Shown here piece by piece: positions 1 to 6,165 of a stretch of DNA of 6,165 nucleotides. The DNA comes from Betaproteobacteria bacterium. GTDB taxonomy: Bacteria; Pseudomonadota; Gammaproteobacteria; Burkholderiales; Nitrosomonadaceae. The notes beneath the pieces are model-generated. The model did no database searches. It was not told the origin of the DNA and worked only from the letters and a program-made list of their open reading frames with translations. Every line of letters begins with the position of its first letter. The stretch's first letter is position 1. The position numbers were made by a program, and so were the translations under genes. The stretch lies in the NCBI GenBank assembly GCA_022601315.1, contig JAHZIU010000217.1, positions 1-6,165 of the forward strand, written 5' to 3'.

Positions 1-21
1 AGGCACTGTGAGAAGTGAAAA

Positions 22-40
22 ACTTGCAAGTAATTTACTT
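22..40. promoter_or_regulatory. overlapping short palindromes in the leader of the surface-protein gene
   Basis: Two overlapping dyads are visible. ACTTGCAAGT (22-31) is a perfect 10-base palindrome. AAGTAA-T-TTACTT (28-40) is a 6+1+6 inverted repeat sharing its left arm with the first. TTGCAA (24-29) could serve as a -35 element, with TAATTA (48-53) as a poor -10 at 18 bp spacing. The stretch from 30 to 70 is very AT-rich, which fits a strong promoter for an abundant protein but also makes chance palindromes more likely. Whether this is an operator, a promoter or chance cannot be settled here, and the real promoter could lie upstream of the window. Confidence 0.25.
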
Positions 41-68
41 TCTTTCGTAATTAATTTTTAAATTTATC

Positions 69-75
69 AAGGGAG
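69..75 (+). promoter_or_regulatory. Shine-Dalgarno of the surface-protein gene
   Basis: AAGGGAG lies 5 bases before the ATG at 81, and an in-frame TAA at 48-50 closes the frame upstream, so this start is well supported. The ribosome site is embedded in a perfect 10-base palindrome, GGGAGCTCCC (71-80), that runs right up to the start codon. Confidence 0.75.
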
Positions 76-80
76 CTCCC

Positions 81-3020
81 ATGGCTATAAGTACTGAAGA
101 TCAAACAAAACTTCTGAAGATTGTAACAGGGTTGTTTAATGCGGCGCCTGGCACAGTTTTTTTACCTGACCTAGAAAGCTTTATAGAAAATGGTGGTACA
201 CAACAGGCTTTGGCAAGAGAACTTGCCGTTACTACGATTTTTACAGATACATTGAGTGGTGCAACGACTTCAGCAGAACAGGCCGCTATCTTGGCCGGTA
301 ACTTTGGTTTGACTGCTGATGATGTTGCGGGTAGTGCAGCAACTCAGGCAATAGATTTCTTTACTGCTGGTATTGATGCCGGTACCAATATTGGTGATCT
401 GGTTTATGAAGCGGTTATGTTTCTATCTGATAGCCCGCCTGCAGAGTTTGCAGAAATTGCACAATTATTGGATAACAAGGCTGCTGTTTCAGCGGAATAC
501 TCAGCTACAGTTGGTTCGAGTGACTTAAGCATTTTACAGGCAGCATTATCTACCGTGACGGGAACTGCGCCGTTGACTCCGGAAGAGATTACAGAAATAG
601 TTGATAATGCTGAAGGTGAACGTGATACAAACTTCACACTGACAGCGACAGCTGATTCAGTGAATGAAGGTGGTGCGCTTGTATATACAGTAACAGCTAG
701 TGAGGCCGTTACTGCTGATACAGATGTTGTTTTCTCTGTCGTAGCCGGCGACAATGCAGCTGCCGATCAAGGTACTGATACTACAAACTTAAATGACTTT
801 GTAACGGGTACGTTTAATCCTGTGACGGTTACTATTCCAGCGGGGGGAACGACTGCTACGTTCAGTGTTACAGGTTCAGATGACGGCGTAACCGAACTGG
901 CTGAAACCTATAGTGTTGAGGCGGTTGTGGGTGGTAGCACATTAACCAAGACAACAACCTTGCTGGATTCAGAAGATGTTCCAGCCACAGTCTTGACTAC
1001 AGGCGCTGATAACCTTCCTGGTTCATCAGGTGTAGATGTGTTTAATGGATTTGTCGGTAATCCTGCAACAACTTCTACGATGACAGGTGCAGATACTATC
1101 GGTGGTGCTGGCGGAATTGATACTTTCAATATTACTAATGCGTCCGGTGCCGGTTTAGTCAATACAAATGGTGCGCTGGTGAGTGGCATTGAAATCTTCA
1201 ATTTACGTGGCTCAGCAGCTGCTGATACTTTCGCATTTGATGCGTCTGGTGTAGCTGGTGCTACTGAAATTAATGCTTTCCAGAGCTTGGGCGCGCTAAC
1301 GGCTACTAATGTTCCATCGGGAGCGAGTATCGGTGTAGTGGGTAACGGTTCCATAACGAACGCTGCAACAACAGCTACTTATGTTGCAGGTGCAACAGCT
1401 CCTGTGTTAAATATCTCGGGTGGTACCCTGGGTGCTGGTGCGATTGGATTAACAGCGGCAGGTGCAACATCTTTAACCATTAATGGAACGGGTGCGGCAA
1501 ACACTGTTGGTGCTATTTCTACTGCCAGTACGGGAATATTGGCAACGACAATTAATGCAGCGACTTCGTTATCAACTGGTGGATTGGCTATAGGTACCAA
1601 TGCAGCTGCTCAGTCATTAACGATTAGTGGCGCAGCTACCACGGTTGCGGCAACAGCGACATCAGCATATACCCCTGCTGTGGTGTTGGGTGCATTAGAT
1701 ACTGACTTTGCATCTATTGATGCTTCCGGTTTAACGGCTGGTGGTGTTGGCGCAACATTATCTGCAACCGTAGCGGCAACGTTCACTGGTGGCGCAGGTG
1801 ACGACATGGTCACCACATCAACAAGTGGTCAGACTGGTGCTGTGAATGCTGGCGATGGTAATGACACGTTGATTTTAGCTGCTGCAGGACATATTGATAC
1901 AACCGCTGAAGGTGCTTTGTACGCAGGTTTTGAAGTCTTGTCTTCAGCTGCAGCAGCAATCGATATGGACTTAATTACAGGTTCTACGATTACGGCAATT
2001 AAAGTAGGTGCTGCTGGTTCCAATGTAACTGACATGAATGCAACGCAAGCTGGTGCTGTGACCATTCAGGGCGCACTTGGTGCGACAACATTGGGCATTA
2101 AAGATGCAACCATGGTAGGAACAGCTGATACGCTAGCGCTGACCATTTCAGATGGTGATACGACGGCAGACGAAGCAATTGTTGTTGCTGGTGATCTTAC
2201 TTTGGCTGGTATCGAAACAGTTACCATTAATGCAGTAGACGGTGGCGCCTTTACCGATATGTCAAATATTACCGGTATGACAAGTTTGACTGTAACCGGT
2301 AGCGCTCCAGTGCAATTTACAACACTGGCTCACGTACTTGAATCTAATGTATCAATTGACTTCTCTGGTCTGACTGGTGCATCAACCTTTAATGCAGCGG
2401 GTGCAACGACAAACGCATTTGCGTTTACCGGTGGTACAGCGGTTGATACCGTTACAGATAACGTGATTGGTGGTAATGTTATTAGTACTGGTGACGGTAA
2501 TGATGTCATTACGCTAACCGCTAAAACGGGTGGTACCGCAACAACAACAATTACTGGTGGTGCAGGTGCAGATGCTACAACTACCTCGATAATTGGTAAT
2601 GGTGCTAATGATCTTATGAAGTTCAACTATGCAGCTGGTGATTCAGTGAGTGATTCATCAGCAACAGGTATTAGTGCAACATTGACCGATACCATTGCCG
2701 GATTAGACGGAGCCACACTGGCAGCCGCCGCTGGTGCAAGTGTCGAGTTTGATACAGAGGTCGCAGGAACAGCTGTGACAGTTGGTGCAAGTCTTGTGGC
2801 TCAAAATGTTGCGCTTGGAACAACAACCGTAACAAATGCAGGTGACTTCTATGTAGATATTACTAGTGCTACAACTGCTAATATTTATCAAGATACTGAT
2901 GGTGATGGAATAATCGAAGCAGGTGAGTTTGCTGTAGGTTTAACAGGTGTAGCAACAGACACTTTACTTGCAGCTGACTTCACTGTTGTAGGTGGTGATC
3001 TTATTCTTATTACTACTTAA
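81..3020 (+). CDS. S-layer-like / beta-strand-repeat surface protein, probable type I secretion substrate
   Basis: This 979-residue protein probably forms or decorates the outer cell surface. There is no Sec signal peptide: the N terminus (MAISTEDQTKLLKIV) is polar and helical. Residues 1-175 look like an alpha-helical domain of the DUF4214-like kind seen at the start of proteobacterial S-layer and RTX-type proteins. Residues 184-299 resemble a Calx-beta domain (VNEGGALVYTVTAS, later GSDDGVTELAETY). From about 308 to the end are low-complexity Thr/Ala/Gly/Ser beta-strand repeats with scattered RTX-like motifs: GGAGDDMV (570-577), GDGNDTL (591-597), GDGNDV (804-809), GGAGAD (826-831). Residues 938-949 (DTDGDGIIEAGE) match a canonical EF-hand calcium loop. 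By hand count there is no Cys or Trp and only 8 Lys and 3 Arg, so the protein is strongly acidic. These traits fit calcium-dependent folding after export by an ABC-type type I system, which is not in this window. The surface/type I reading is fairly safe. A true crystalline S-layer role is inference; an adhesin is the alternative. Confidence 0.75.
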   Translation: MAISTEDQTKLLKIVTGLFNAAPGTVFLPDLESFIENGGTQQALARELAVTTIFTDTLSGATTSAEQAAILAGNFGLTADDVAGSAATQAIDFFTAGIDAGTNIGDLVYEAVMFLSDSPPAEFAEIAQLLDNKAAVSAEYSATVGSSDLSILQAALSTVTGTAPLTPEEITEIVDNAEGERDTNFTLTATADSVNEGGALVYTVTASEAVTADTDVVFSVVAGDNAAADQGTDTTNLNDFVTGTFNPVTVTIPAGGTTATFSVTGSDDGVTELAETYSVEAVVGGSTLTKTTTLLDSEDVPATVLTTGADNLPGSSGVDVFNGFVGNPATTSTMTGADTIGGAGGIDTFNITNASGAGLVNTNGALVSGIEIFNLRGSAAADTFAFDASGVAGATEINAFQSLGALTATNVPSGASIGVVGNGSITNAATTATYVAGATAPVLNISGGTLGAGAIGLTAAGATSLTINGTGAANTVGAISTASTGILATTINAATSLSTGGLAIGTNAAAQSLTISGAATTVAATATSAYTPAVVLGALDTDFASIDASGLTAGGVGATLSATVAATFTGGAGDDMVTTSTSGQTGAVNAGDGNDTLILAAAGHIDTTAEGALYAGFEVLSSAAAAIDMDLITGSTITAIKVGAAGSNVTDMNATQAGAVTIQGALGATTLGIKDATMVGTADTLALTISDGDTTADEAIVVAGDLTLAGIETVTINAVDGGAFTDMSNITGMTSLTVTGSAPVQFTTLAHVLESNVSIDFSGLTGASTFNAAGATTNAFAFTGGTAVDTVTDNVIGGNVISTGDGNDVITLTAKTGGTATTTITGGAGADATTTSIIGNGANDLMKFNYAAGDSVSDSSATGISATLTDTIAGLDGATLAAAAGASVEFDTEVAGTAVTVGASLVAQNVALGTTTVTNAGDFYVDITSATTANIYQDTDGDGIIEAGEFAVGLTGVATDTLLAADFTVVGGDLILITT

Positions 3021-3033
3021 GTTTAAGCGCTTG

Positions 3034-3064
3034 GTAGGGCGGATAAACAAAGCAACATCCGCCG
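3034..3064. repeat. decayed REP-like palindromic element
   Basis: GGCGGAT (3038-3044) and ATCCGCC (3057-3063) form a perfect 7-bp stem around a 12-base loop. It is preceded by GTAG and lies just after the stop codon of the surface-protein gene. The pattern GTAGGGCGGAT...ATCCGCC resembles a class of short intergenic palindromes scattered through many proteobacterial genomes. From memory, these usually keep an inner GCG/CGC pairing, which is lost here (loop AAACAAAGCAAC). I see only one copy, so its repetitive nature is inferred from resemblance. It could instead be an mRNA 3'-end stabilising hairpin ahead of the terminator. Confidence 0.45.
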
Positions 3065-3076
3065 TAACTGAACAAC

Positions 3077-3114
3077 AAAAAACCTTCGGTCTAGTAATAG
3101 GCTGAAGGTTTTTT
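3077..3114 (+). terminator. strong rho-independent terminator after the surface-protein gene
   Basis: Arms 3077-3093 and 3098-3114 pair over 17 positions, with two G-T wobbles (3088/3103 and 3090/3101), around a GTAA (GNRA-type) tetraloop at 3094-3097. The 3' arm ends in six T after GAAGG, and the 5' arm begins with six A, so the U-tract is part of the extended stem. It starts 56 bases after the stop codon. The A-tract/T-tract symmetry makes it potentially bidirectional. It implies that the downstream gene is mostly transcribed from its own promoter. Confidence 0.9.
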
Positions 3115-3210
3115 GTTTGTGGTTTCCTAGATCTAAGAATATGTCGTACCAATAGATTAGTTAAATCATTCATAAGACATGCTAAATTTGCATTGAAAGA
3201 GTAGGAGCAA
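3115..3210 (+). other. short spacer, presumed promoter region of the TPR-glycosyltransferase gene
   Basis: This AT-rich stretch lies between the terminator and the next gene. A promoter is expected because the terminator separates the two genes, but I find no convincing -35/-10 pair. AGGAG at 3203-3207 is the ribosome binding site for the ATG at 3211, with a short 3-base spacing. Confidence 0.35.
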
Positions 3211-5670
3211 ATGAGAAGCAAAGTAGATGAAGTAATCGAATGCTATCAGCAAGAACTCAAAATCAACCCGGGTAATGTTGATACTTGTCTCAATCTTGGC
3301 GCATTACTTCATAACAGGGGAGAATTAAACGAAGCTAGGAAAATTTATAAAGAATTTATCAAATATAATCCGGATTGTGCAGAAGTCTTTTGTAATCTTG
3401 GAATTGCACTCATTGGTTTGAATGAACACGATGAGGCGCTTGCGGCATTTGAGATGGCGCTTGAACATAATCCAAAACTGGCTGCTGCGTATTTTAACTT
3501 GGGAAATGCTCAGCGAATACTGGGAAAACTAACCGAGGCAAGTCATGCCTACCAACGTGCAATACACCTTAAGCCTGATTATAAAAGTGCATATAAAAAT
3601 TTGGGTAATGTGCAGCAGGCACAAGGTCAGCTTGCTGATGCCGAGCGGCATCTGAAAAAAGCGCTTGAGATTGACAAAGATGATGCGCAGACGATAAATA
3701 ATTTAGCCAATGTTTTTAAACATCAAGGTCTGCATGACAAGGCGATTGCTTCTTATAGGCAAGCATTATCATTAAATCCAAATGATTTTGAAGTACATAG
3801 CAATCTTCTCTATGCCTTAAGTTCTAATTCAGCCTGTTCACCTGATCAATATTTACAAGAAGCAAAGCAATATAGTGAAAAGGCACTGGCCCGAGTCAAA
3901 CCCTATGCAAGCTGGTTAACCGGATCAAATGAAAAAAAATCGCGGTGTATTCGTGTGGGCTTGGTTTCAGGTGATTTAAAGTCTCATCCTGTCGGTTATT
4001 TCCTGGAGAGTACGCTTAAAAGTTTTGATCAAGCGCGATTTGAACTGGTGGCCTATTCAGCACGAGTCCAGGAAGATGATCTCACCAATAGAATAAAACC
4101 GTATTTTCATGCATGGAATCTTATAGCAGGCTTGAGTGATGAAGACGCGGCTCATAAAATTCATCAAGACAAGATAGATATACTGGTTGATCTTGCAGGC
4201 CATACGGCCCTTAATCGCTTGCCCTTGTTTGCCTGGAGGCCAGCGCCGATACAAGTCAGCTGGCTTGGGTATTTCGCCTCTACCGGGTTAAAGAGTATTG
4301 ATTACCTATTGGCTGATCCCGTTTCAATTCCCGTGTCACGTCATTCAGATTTCTCAGAAAAGATTTGGTATTTGCCAGAAATTAGAATGTGTTTTACCCC
4401 GCCAGCGCATGCGGGAAATTTAAGTGTTAAGCCTTTGCCTGCAACCCAAAATGGATATATAACATTTGGTTGTTATCAAGCACTGTCAAAAATAAATGAT
4501 TGTGTATTGAAAGCATGGGGAAAAATACTGAATGCGCTTCCACAATCACACTTAAGATTTCAAAATAAACAAATGGGCTGCCTTGAAACCAGAGCGCAAT
4601 TCAAGAAACGTTTGGCCCAATTTGGAATACAAGAAGATAGCGTGACACTGCTTGGCCCGGATACAAGGCAAAATTATCTAGCCAGTTATGCAGAGATCGA
4701 TATTTTACTAGATACTTTTCCATACCCAGGTGGGACAACAACGTATGAAGCACTATGGATGGGTGTACCAACAATAACACTTGCTGGAGAGACACTTCTA
4801 GCACGGCAGGGTGCGAGTATATTAACAGCGGCAGGACTCTCGAACTGGGTTGCTGATAATTTGGATGAATATGTTAGTAAAGCGATAAAGCTAAGTTCAG
4901 AGTTGCCATGCATGGTAACTTTAAGATCAGGATTAAGGGAACAAGTAAGGGATTCACCGCTTTTTGATGCACAACAATTTGCAAGAAATTTGGAATTGGC
5001 ATTTCTGGGGATGTATGATTCTAAGAAACTAGGGTTTGAGAATAAACGTTCGGCTGGGGTTGAAGTGGAGAAAATTTTTCTGCATGTGGGATGTGGGCCA
5101 AGAAATAAAACGCATACAACAGCGGGATTTAACAATGAGACGTGGCGGGAAATAAGATTAGATATCGACGAAGCAGTGAATCCTGATATTGTAGGATCGA
5201 TGACTGAGTTGGCAGGTATTGCTGATGGATCTATTGATGCCATTTTTTCCAGTCATAACATAGAACACCTGTATCCGCATGAGGTGCCTGTTGCACTTAA
5301 GCAATTTATTCGAGTATTAAAGCCAAATGGATTTCTAGTGGTTACTTGTCCTGATTTGCAATCAGTTTGCACATTGATAGCGGACGATAAACTGGCTGAC
5401 CCTGCTTATACTTCGCCTGCAGGTCCAATTGCACCCCTAGATATTCTCTACGGGTACCGTCCCGCTTTGGCGCGCGGTAATCTTCATATGGCGCATCGTT
5501 GCGGATTTACCAAAAAAGTTTTGATTAATACTTTACGGGGCAGCGGTTTTATGACAACTGCTGCAGTTGGTCGAAGCCATCCTTTTTTTGATTTATGGGC
5601 TGTAGCTTGTAAGTCTGAAATAACGCATGACGATATTTGTGAATTAGCGCGTCAACATTTTCCATCATGA
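3211..5670 (+). CDS. TPR / GT41 (OGT-SPINDLY type) glycosyltransferase fused to a SAM-dependent methyltransferase
   Basis: This 819-residue cytoplasmic enzyme, without signal peptide or membrane segment, is predicted to transfer a sugar from a nucleotide donor to Ser/Thr of a protein and to carry a second, methylating activity. Five exact 34-residue TPRs run at 23-56, 57-90, 91-124, 125-158 and 159-192, preceded by a half repeat (4-22). GT41 catalytic part, about 246-605: SGDLKSHP (253-260, with H259 at the place of the OGT catalytic-region His), AGHTALNRLPLFAWRPAPIQ (329-348) then WLGY, K427 (in LSKIND) at the UDP-binding Lys position, and PGGTTTYEALWMGVP (506-520). Methyltransferase part, about 621-800: motif I LHVGCGP (624-630), acidic LDID (650-653), SSHNIEHL (680-687) and RVLKPNGFLVVTCP (701-714). 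An in-frame TAG at 3202-3204, just before AGGAG, fixes the start. It follows the surface-protein gene across a terminator. Donor sugar, acceptor and methylation target are not readable from sequence. Confidence 0.9.
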   Translation: MRSKVDEVIECYQQELKINPGNVDTCLNLGALLHNRGELNEARKIYKEFIKYNPDCAEVFCNLGIALIGLNEHDEALAAFEMALEHNPKLAAAYFNLGNAQRILGKLTEASHAYQRAIHLKPDYKSAYKNLGNVQQAQGQLADAERHLKKALEIDKDDAQTINNLANVFKHQGLHDKAIASYRQALSLNPNDFEVHSNLLYALSSNSACSPDQYLQEAKQYSEKALARVKPYASWLTGSNEKKSRCIRVGLVSGDLKSHPVGYFLESTLKSFDQARFELVAYSARVQEDDLTNRIKPYFHAWNLIAGLSDEDAAHKIHQDKIDILVDLAGHTALNRLPLFAWRPAPIQVSWLGYFASTGLKSIDYLLADPVSIPVSRHSDFSEKIWYLPEIRMCFTPPAHAGNLSVKPLPATQNGYITFGCYQALSKINDCVLKAWGKILNALPQSHLRFQNKQMGCLETRAQFKKRLAQFGIQEDSVTLLGPDTRQNYLASYAEIDILLDTFPYPGGTTTYEALWMGVPTITLAGETLLARQGASILTAAGLSNWVADNLDEYVSKAIKLSSELPCMVTLRSGLREQVRDSPLFDAQQFARNLELAFLGMYDSKKLGFENKRSAGVEVEKIFLHVGCGPRNKTHTTAGFNNETWREIRLDIDEAVNPDIVGSMTELAGIADGSIDAIFSSHNIEHLYPHEVPVALKQFIRVLKPNGFLVVTCPDLQSVCTLIADDKLADPAYTSPAGPIAPLDILYGYRPALARGNLHMAHRCGFTKKVLINTLRGSGFMTTAAVGRSHPFFDLWAVACKSEITHDDICELARQHFPS

Positions 5671-5704
5671 CTTGCTCTGAATTTTTTTAGCTAAGGCGAA
5701 CCGC

Positions 5705-5731
5705 TTGAATCAAAAAAATGCGGTGTATAAT
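5705..5731 (+). promoter_or_regulatory. possible sigma-70 promoter for the TonB-receptor gene
   Basis: TTGAAT (5705-5710) and a perfect TATAAT (5726-5731) are separated by 15 bp, shorter than the optimal 17. A start near 5738 would give a leader of roughly 125-175 bases. Two things blur the call. ACCGC (5700-5704) and GCGGT (5720-5724) flank the -35 as a small dyad. GTATA (5725-5729) with TATAC (5736-5740), followed by seven T, could also be a weak terminator hairpin for the upstream gene. Confidence 0.4.
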
Positions 5732-5747
5732 GCCCTATACTTTTTTT

Positions 5748-5784
5748 GGTACTGAATTTTAATTTGTGTATTATTCAGTAACCA
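5748..5784. promoter_or_regulatory. inverted repeat / stem-loop in the leader before the TonB receptor
   Basis: TACTGAAT (5750-5757) and ATTCAGTA (5773-5780) are perfect inverted arms around a 15-base AT-rich loop. Past a single bulged A (5781), TGG (5747-5749) pairs with CCA (5782-5784), giving an 11-bp bulged stem. It lies downstream of the candidate promoter and about 80-130 bases before the candidate starts, so it could be a leader RNA structure or a DNA operator. No T-tract follows, so it is not an obvious terminator. I do not recognise it as a known regulator box. Confidence 0.4.
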
Positions 5785-5911
5785 CAAGTTGTATTCAAAC
5801 AGAATCCATATCAAAAAATAGTCGTGGCTTTGTCGTAATTATTGTTTCCAATTCTTTGACCCATTGGCCTTGCTATATTCTAAATTTATTCTCAGGTTAA
5901 TAGCATCCGGC

Positions 5912-6165
5912 ATGATTTTGGCTATGATAAGGCCAGTTATTGCATCCCAAACTGTAGCAACAGCTCATTTGCCGCAAATGCCGGAAGTGGTAGTGGTTGA
6001 AGATGCATCAGAGACTGTGGTTGAAGGAACATTGGTGCAGCCAGAAATAGTTTTACGTGGAAACGAACTACGTCGGAAGCGTGAAGCAAATTTAGGTGAT
6101 ACGTTGTCGCAAGAATTGGGCGTTACCTCCAGCAGTTTTGGTCCCGGCGCAGGCCGTCCGATTAT
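5912..6165 (+). CDS. TonB-dependent outer-membrane receptor, N-terminal fragment (runs off the window)
   Basis: This is the start of an outer-membrane active transporter that would take up a metal chelate or similar ligand using TonB energy. Using the ATG at 5912, 84 codons are visible. PEVVVVEDA (residues 24-32) sits where a TonB box is expected. From about 46 the plug domain begins, with IVLRGNELRRKREANLGDTL and then QELGVTSSSFGPGAGRPI. The run G-x-x-LRRKREA-x-LG-x-TL with FGPGAGRP is typical of plug domains of the ZnuD-like group, but the ligand cannot be assigned from this piece. The start is uncertain. The frame is open from 5822 (stop TAG at 5819-5821), and no start has a good Shine-Dalgarno. 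From ATG 5912 the signal peptide is short and poor. From TTG 5864 or 5870 it gains a Lys/Arg n-region and a longer hydrophobic stretch ending near VIASQ. The gene is cut by the window edge, not broken. Confidence 0.8.
   Translation, partial: MILAMIRPVIASQTVATAHLPQMPEVVVVEDASETVVEGTLVQPEIVLRGNELRRKREANLGDTLSQELGVTSSSFGPGAGRPI

Noticed and set aside
1785..2630. RTX block as a classical tandem nonapeptide array (toxin-like)
   Set aside because: Only isolated GDGND/GGAGDD-type motifs occur, not consecutive nonapeptide repeats, and there is no toxin or enzymatic domain.
404..2891. Series of antisense open frames (about 60-150 residues) inside the surface-protein gene
   Set aside because: They mirror the codon bias of the Thr/Ala/Gly-rich + strand gene. 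The products are low-complexity Ala/Pro/Val/Ser strings with no recognisable domain.
81..3020. Surface protein as an autotransporter or two-partner-secretion haemagglutinin
   Set aside because: There is no Sec signal peptide, no N-terminal TPS domain and no C-terminal beta-barrel. The C terminus looks like a type I substrate.
2964..3221. 85-residue antisense open frame spanning the intergenic region
   Set aside because: It runs through the REP-like palindrome and the terminator, which explain that DNA better. The product has no recognisable feature.
4686..5243. 185-residue antisense open frame across the end of the glycosyltransferase and start of the methyltransferase domain
   Set aside because: It lies fully opposite a gene with clear conserved motifs, and its translation shows no family features.
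5681..5719. ATTTTTTT / AAAAAAAT arms just after the glycosyltransferase gene, considered as a terminator
   Set aside because: The stem is A-T only with a 23-base loop and no GC-rich core, so it is not a convincing intrinsic terminator. Termination of this gene remains unlocated.
1..6165. CRISPR array, tRNA, rRNA, insertion sequence or transposase gene
   Set aside because: No regularly spaced direct repeats, tRNA-like cloverleaf, rRNA segment or transposase reading frame was seen on either strand.

Overview
The window reads as a piece of a Gram-negative, probably betaproteobacterial chromosome (a Nitrosomonadales-type organism such as a methylotroph or ammonia oxidiser; this placement is inference from gene style, not a database match). 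A TonB-dependent receptor implies an outer membrane. Base composition is moderate to AT-leaning, with AT-rich spacers. All three genes lie on the + strand.

Layout: (1) 1-80 is an AT-rich leader with two overlapping short palindromes and a strong Shine-Dalgarno. (2) 81-3020 encodes a 979-residue, very acidic, Thr/Ala/Gly/Ser-rich protein with no Cys or Trp. It has a helical N-terminal domain, a Calx-beta-like domain, a long beta-strand-repeat region with sparse RTX-like Gly/Asp motifs and an EF-hand-type loop near the C terminus. It has no Sec signal, so it is best read as an S-layer or other surface protein exported by type I secretion. (3) 3021-3210 holds a decayed REP-like palindrome and a 17-bp intrinsic terminator with a GTAA tetraloop. 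(4) 3211-5670 encodes an 819-residue three-part enzyme: five tandem TPRs, a GT41 (OGT/SPINDLY-type) glycosyltransferase and a C-terminal class I SAM-dependent methyltransferase. (5) 5671-5911 is a spacer with a possible promoter and an 8-bp perfect stem-loop with a short bulged extension. (6) From about 5912 to the window edge is the N-terminal part of a TonB-dependent receptor, cut off inside the plug domain.

How they may work together: a cytoplasmic GT41 enzyme fused to a methyltransferase sits directly downstream of a secreted protein unusually rich in Ser/Thr. The most interesting hypothesis is that the fusion glycosylates, and perhaps methyl-caps, the surface protein or another envelope target before export. 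Only adjacency and domain logic support this. The terminator between the two genes means they are probably not one simple operon. The TonB receptor looks like a separate transcription unit.
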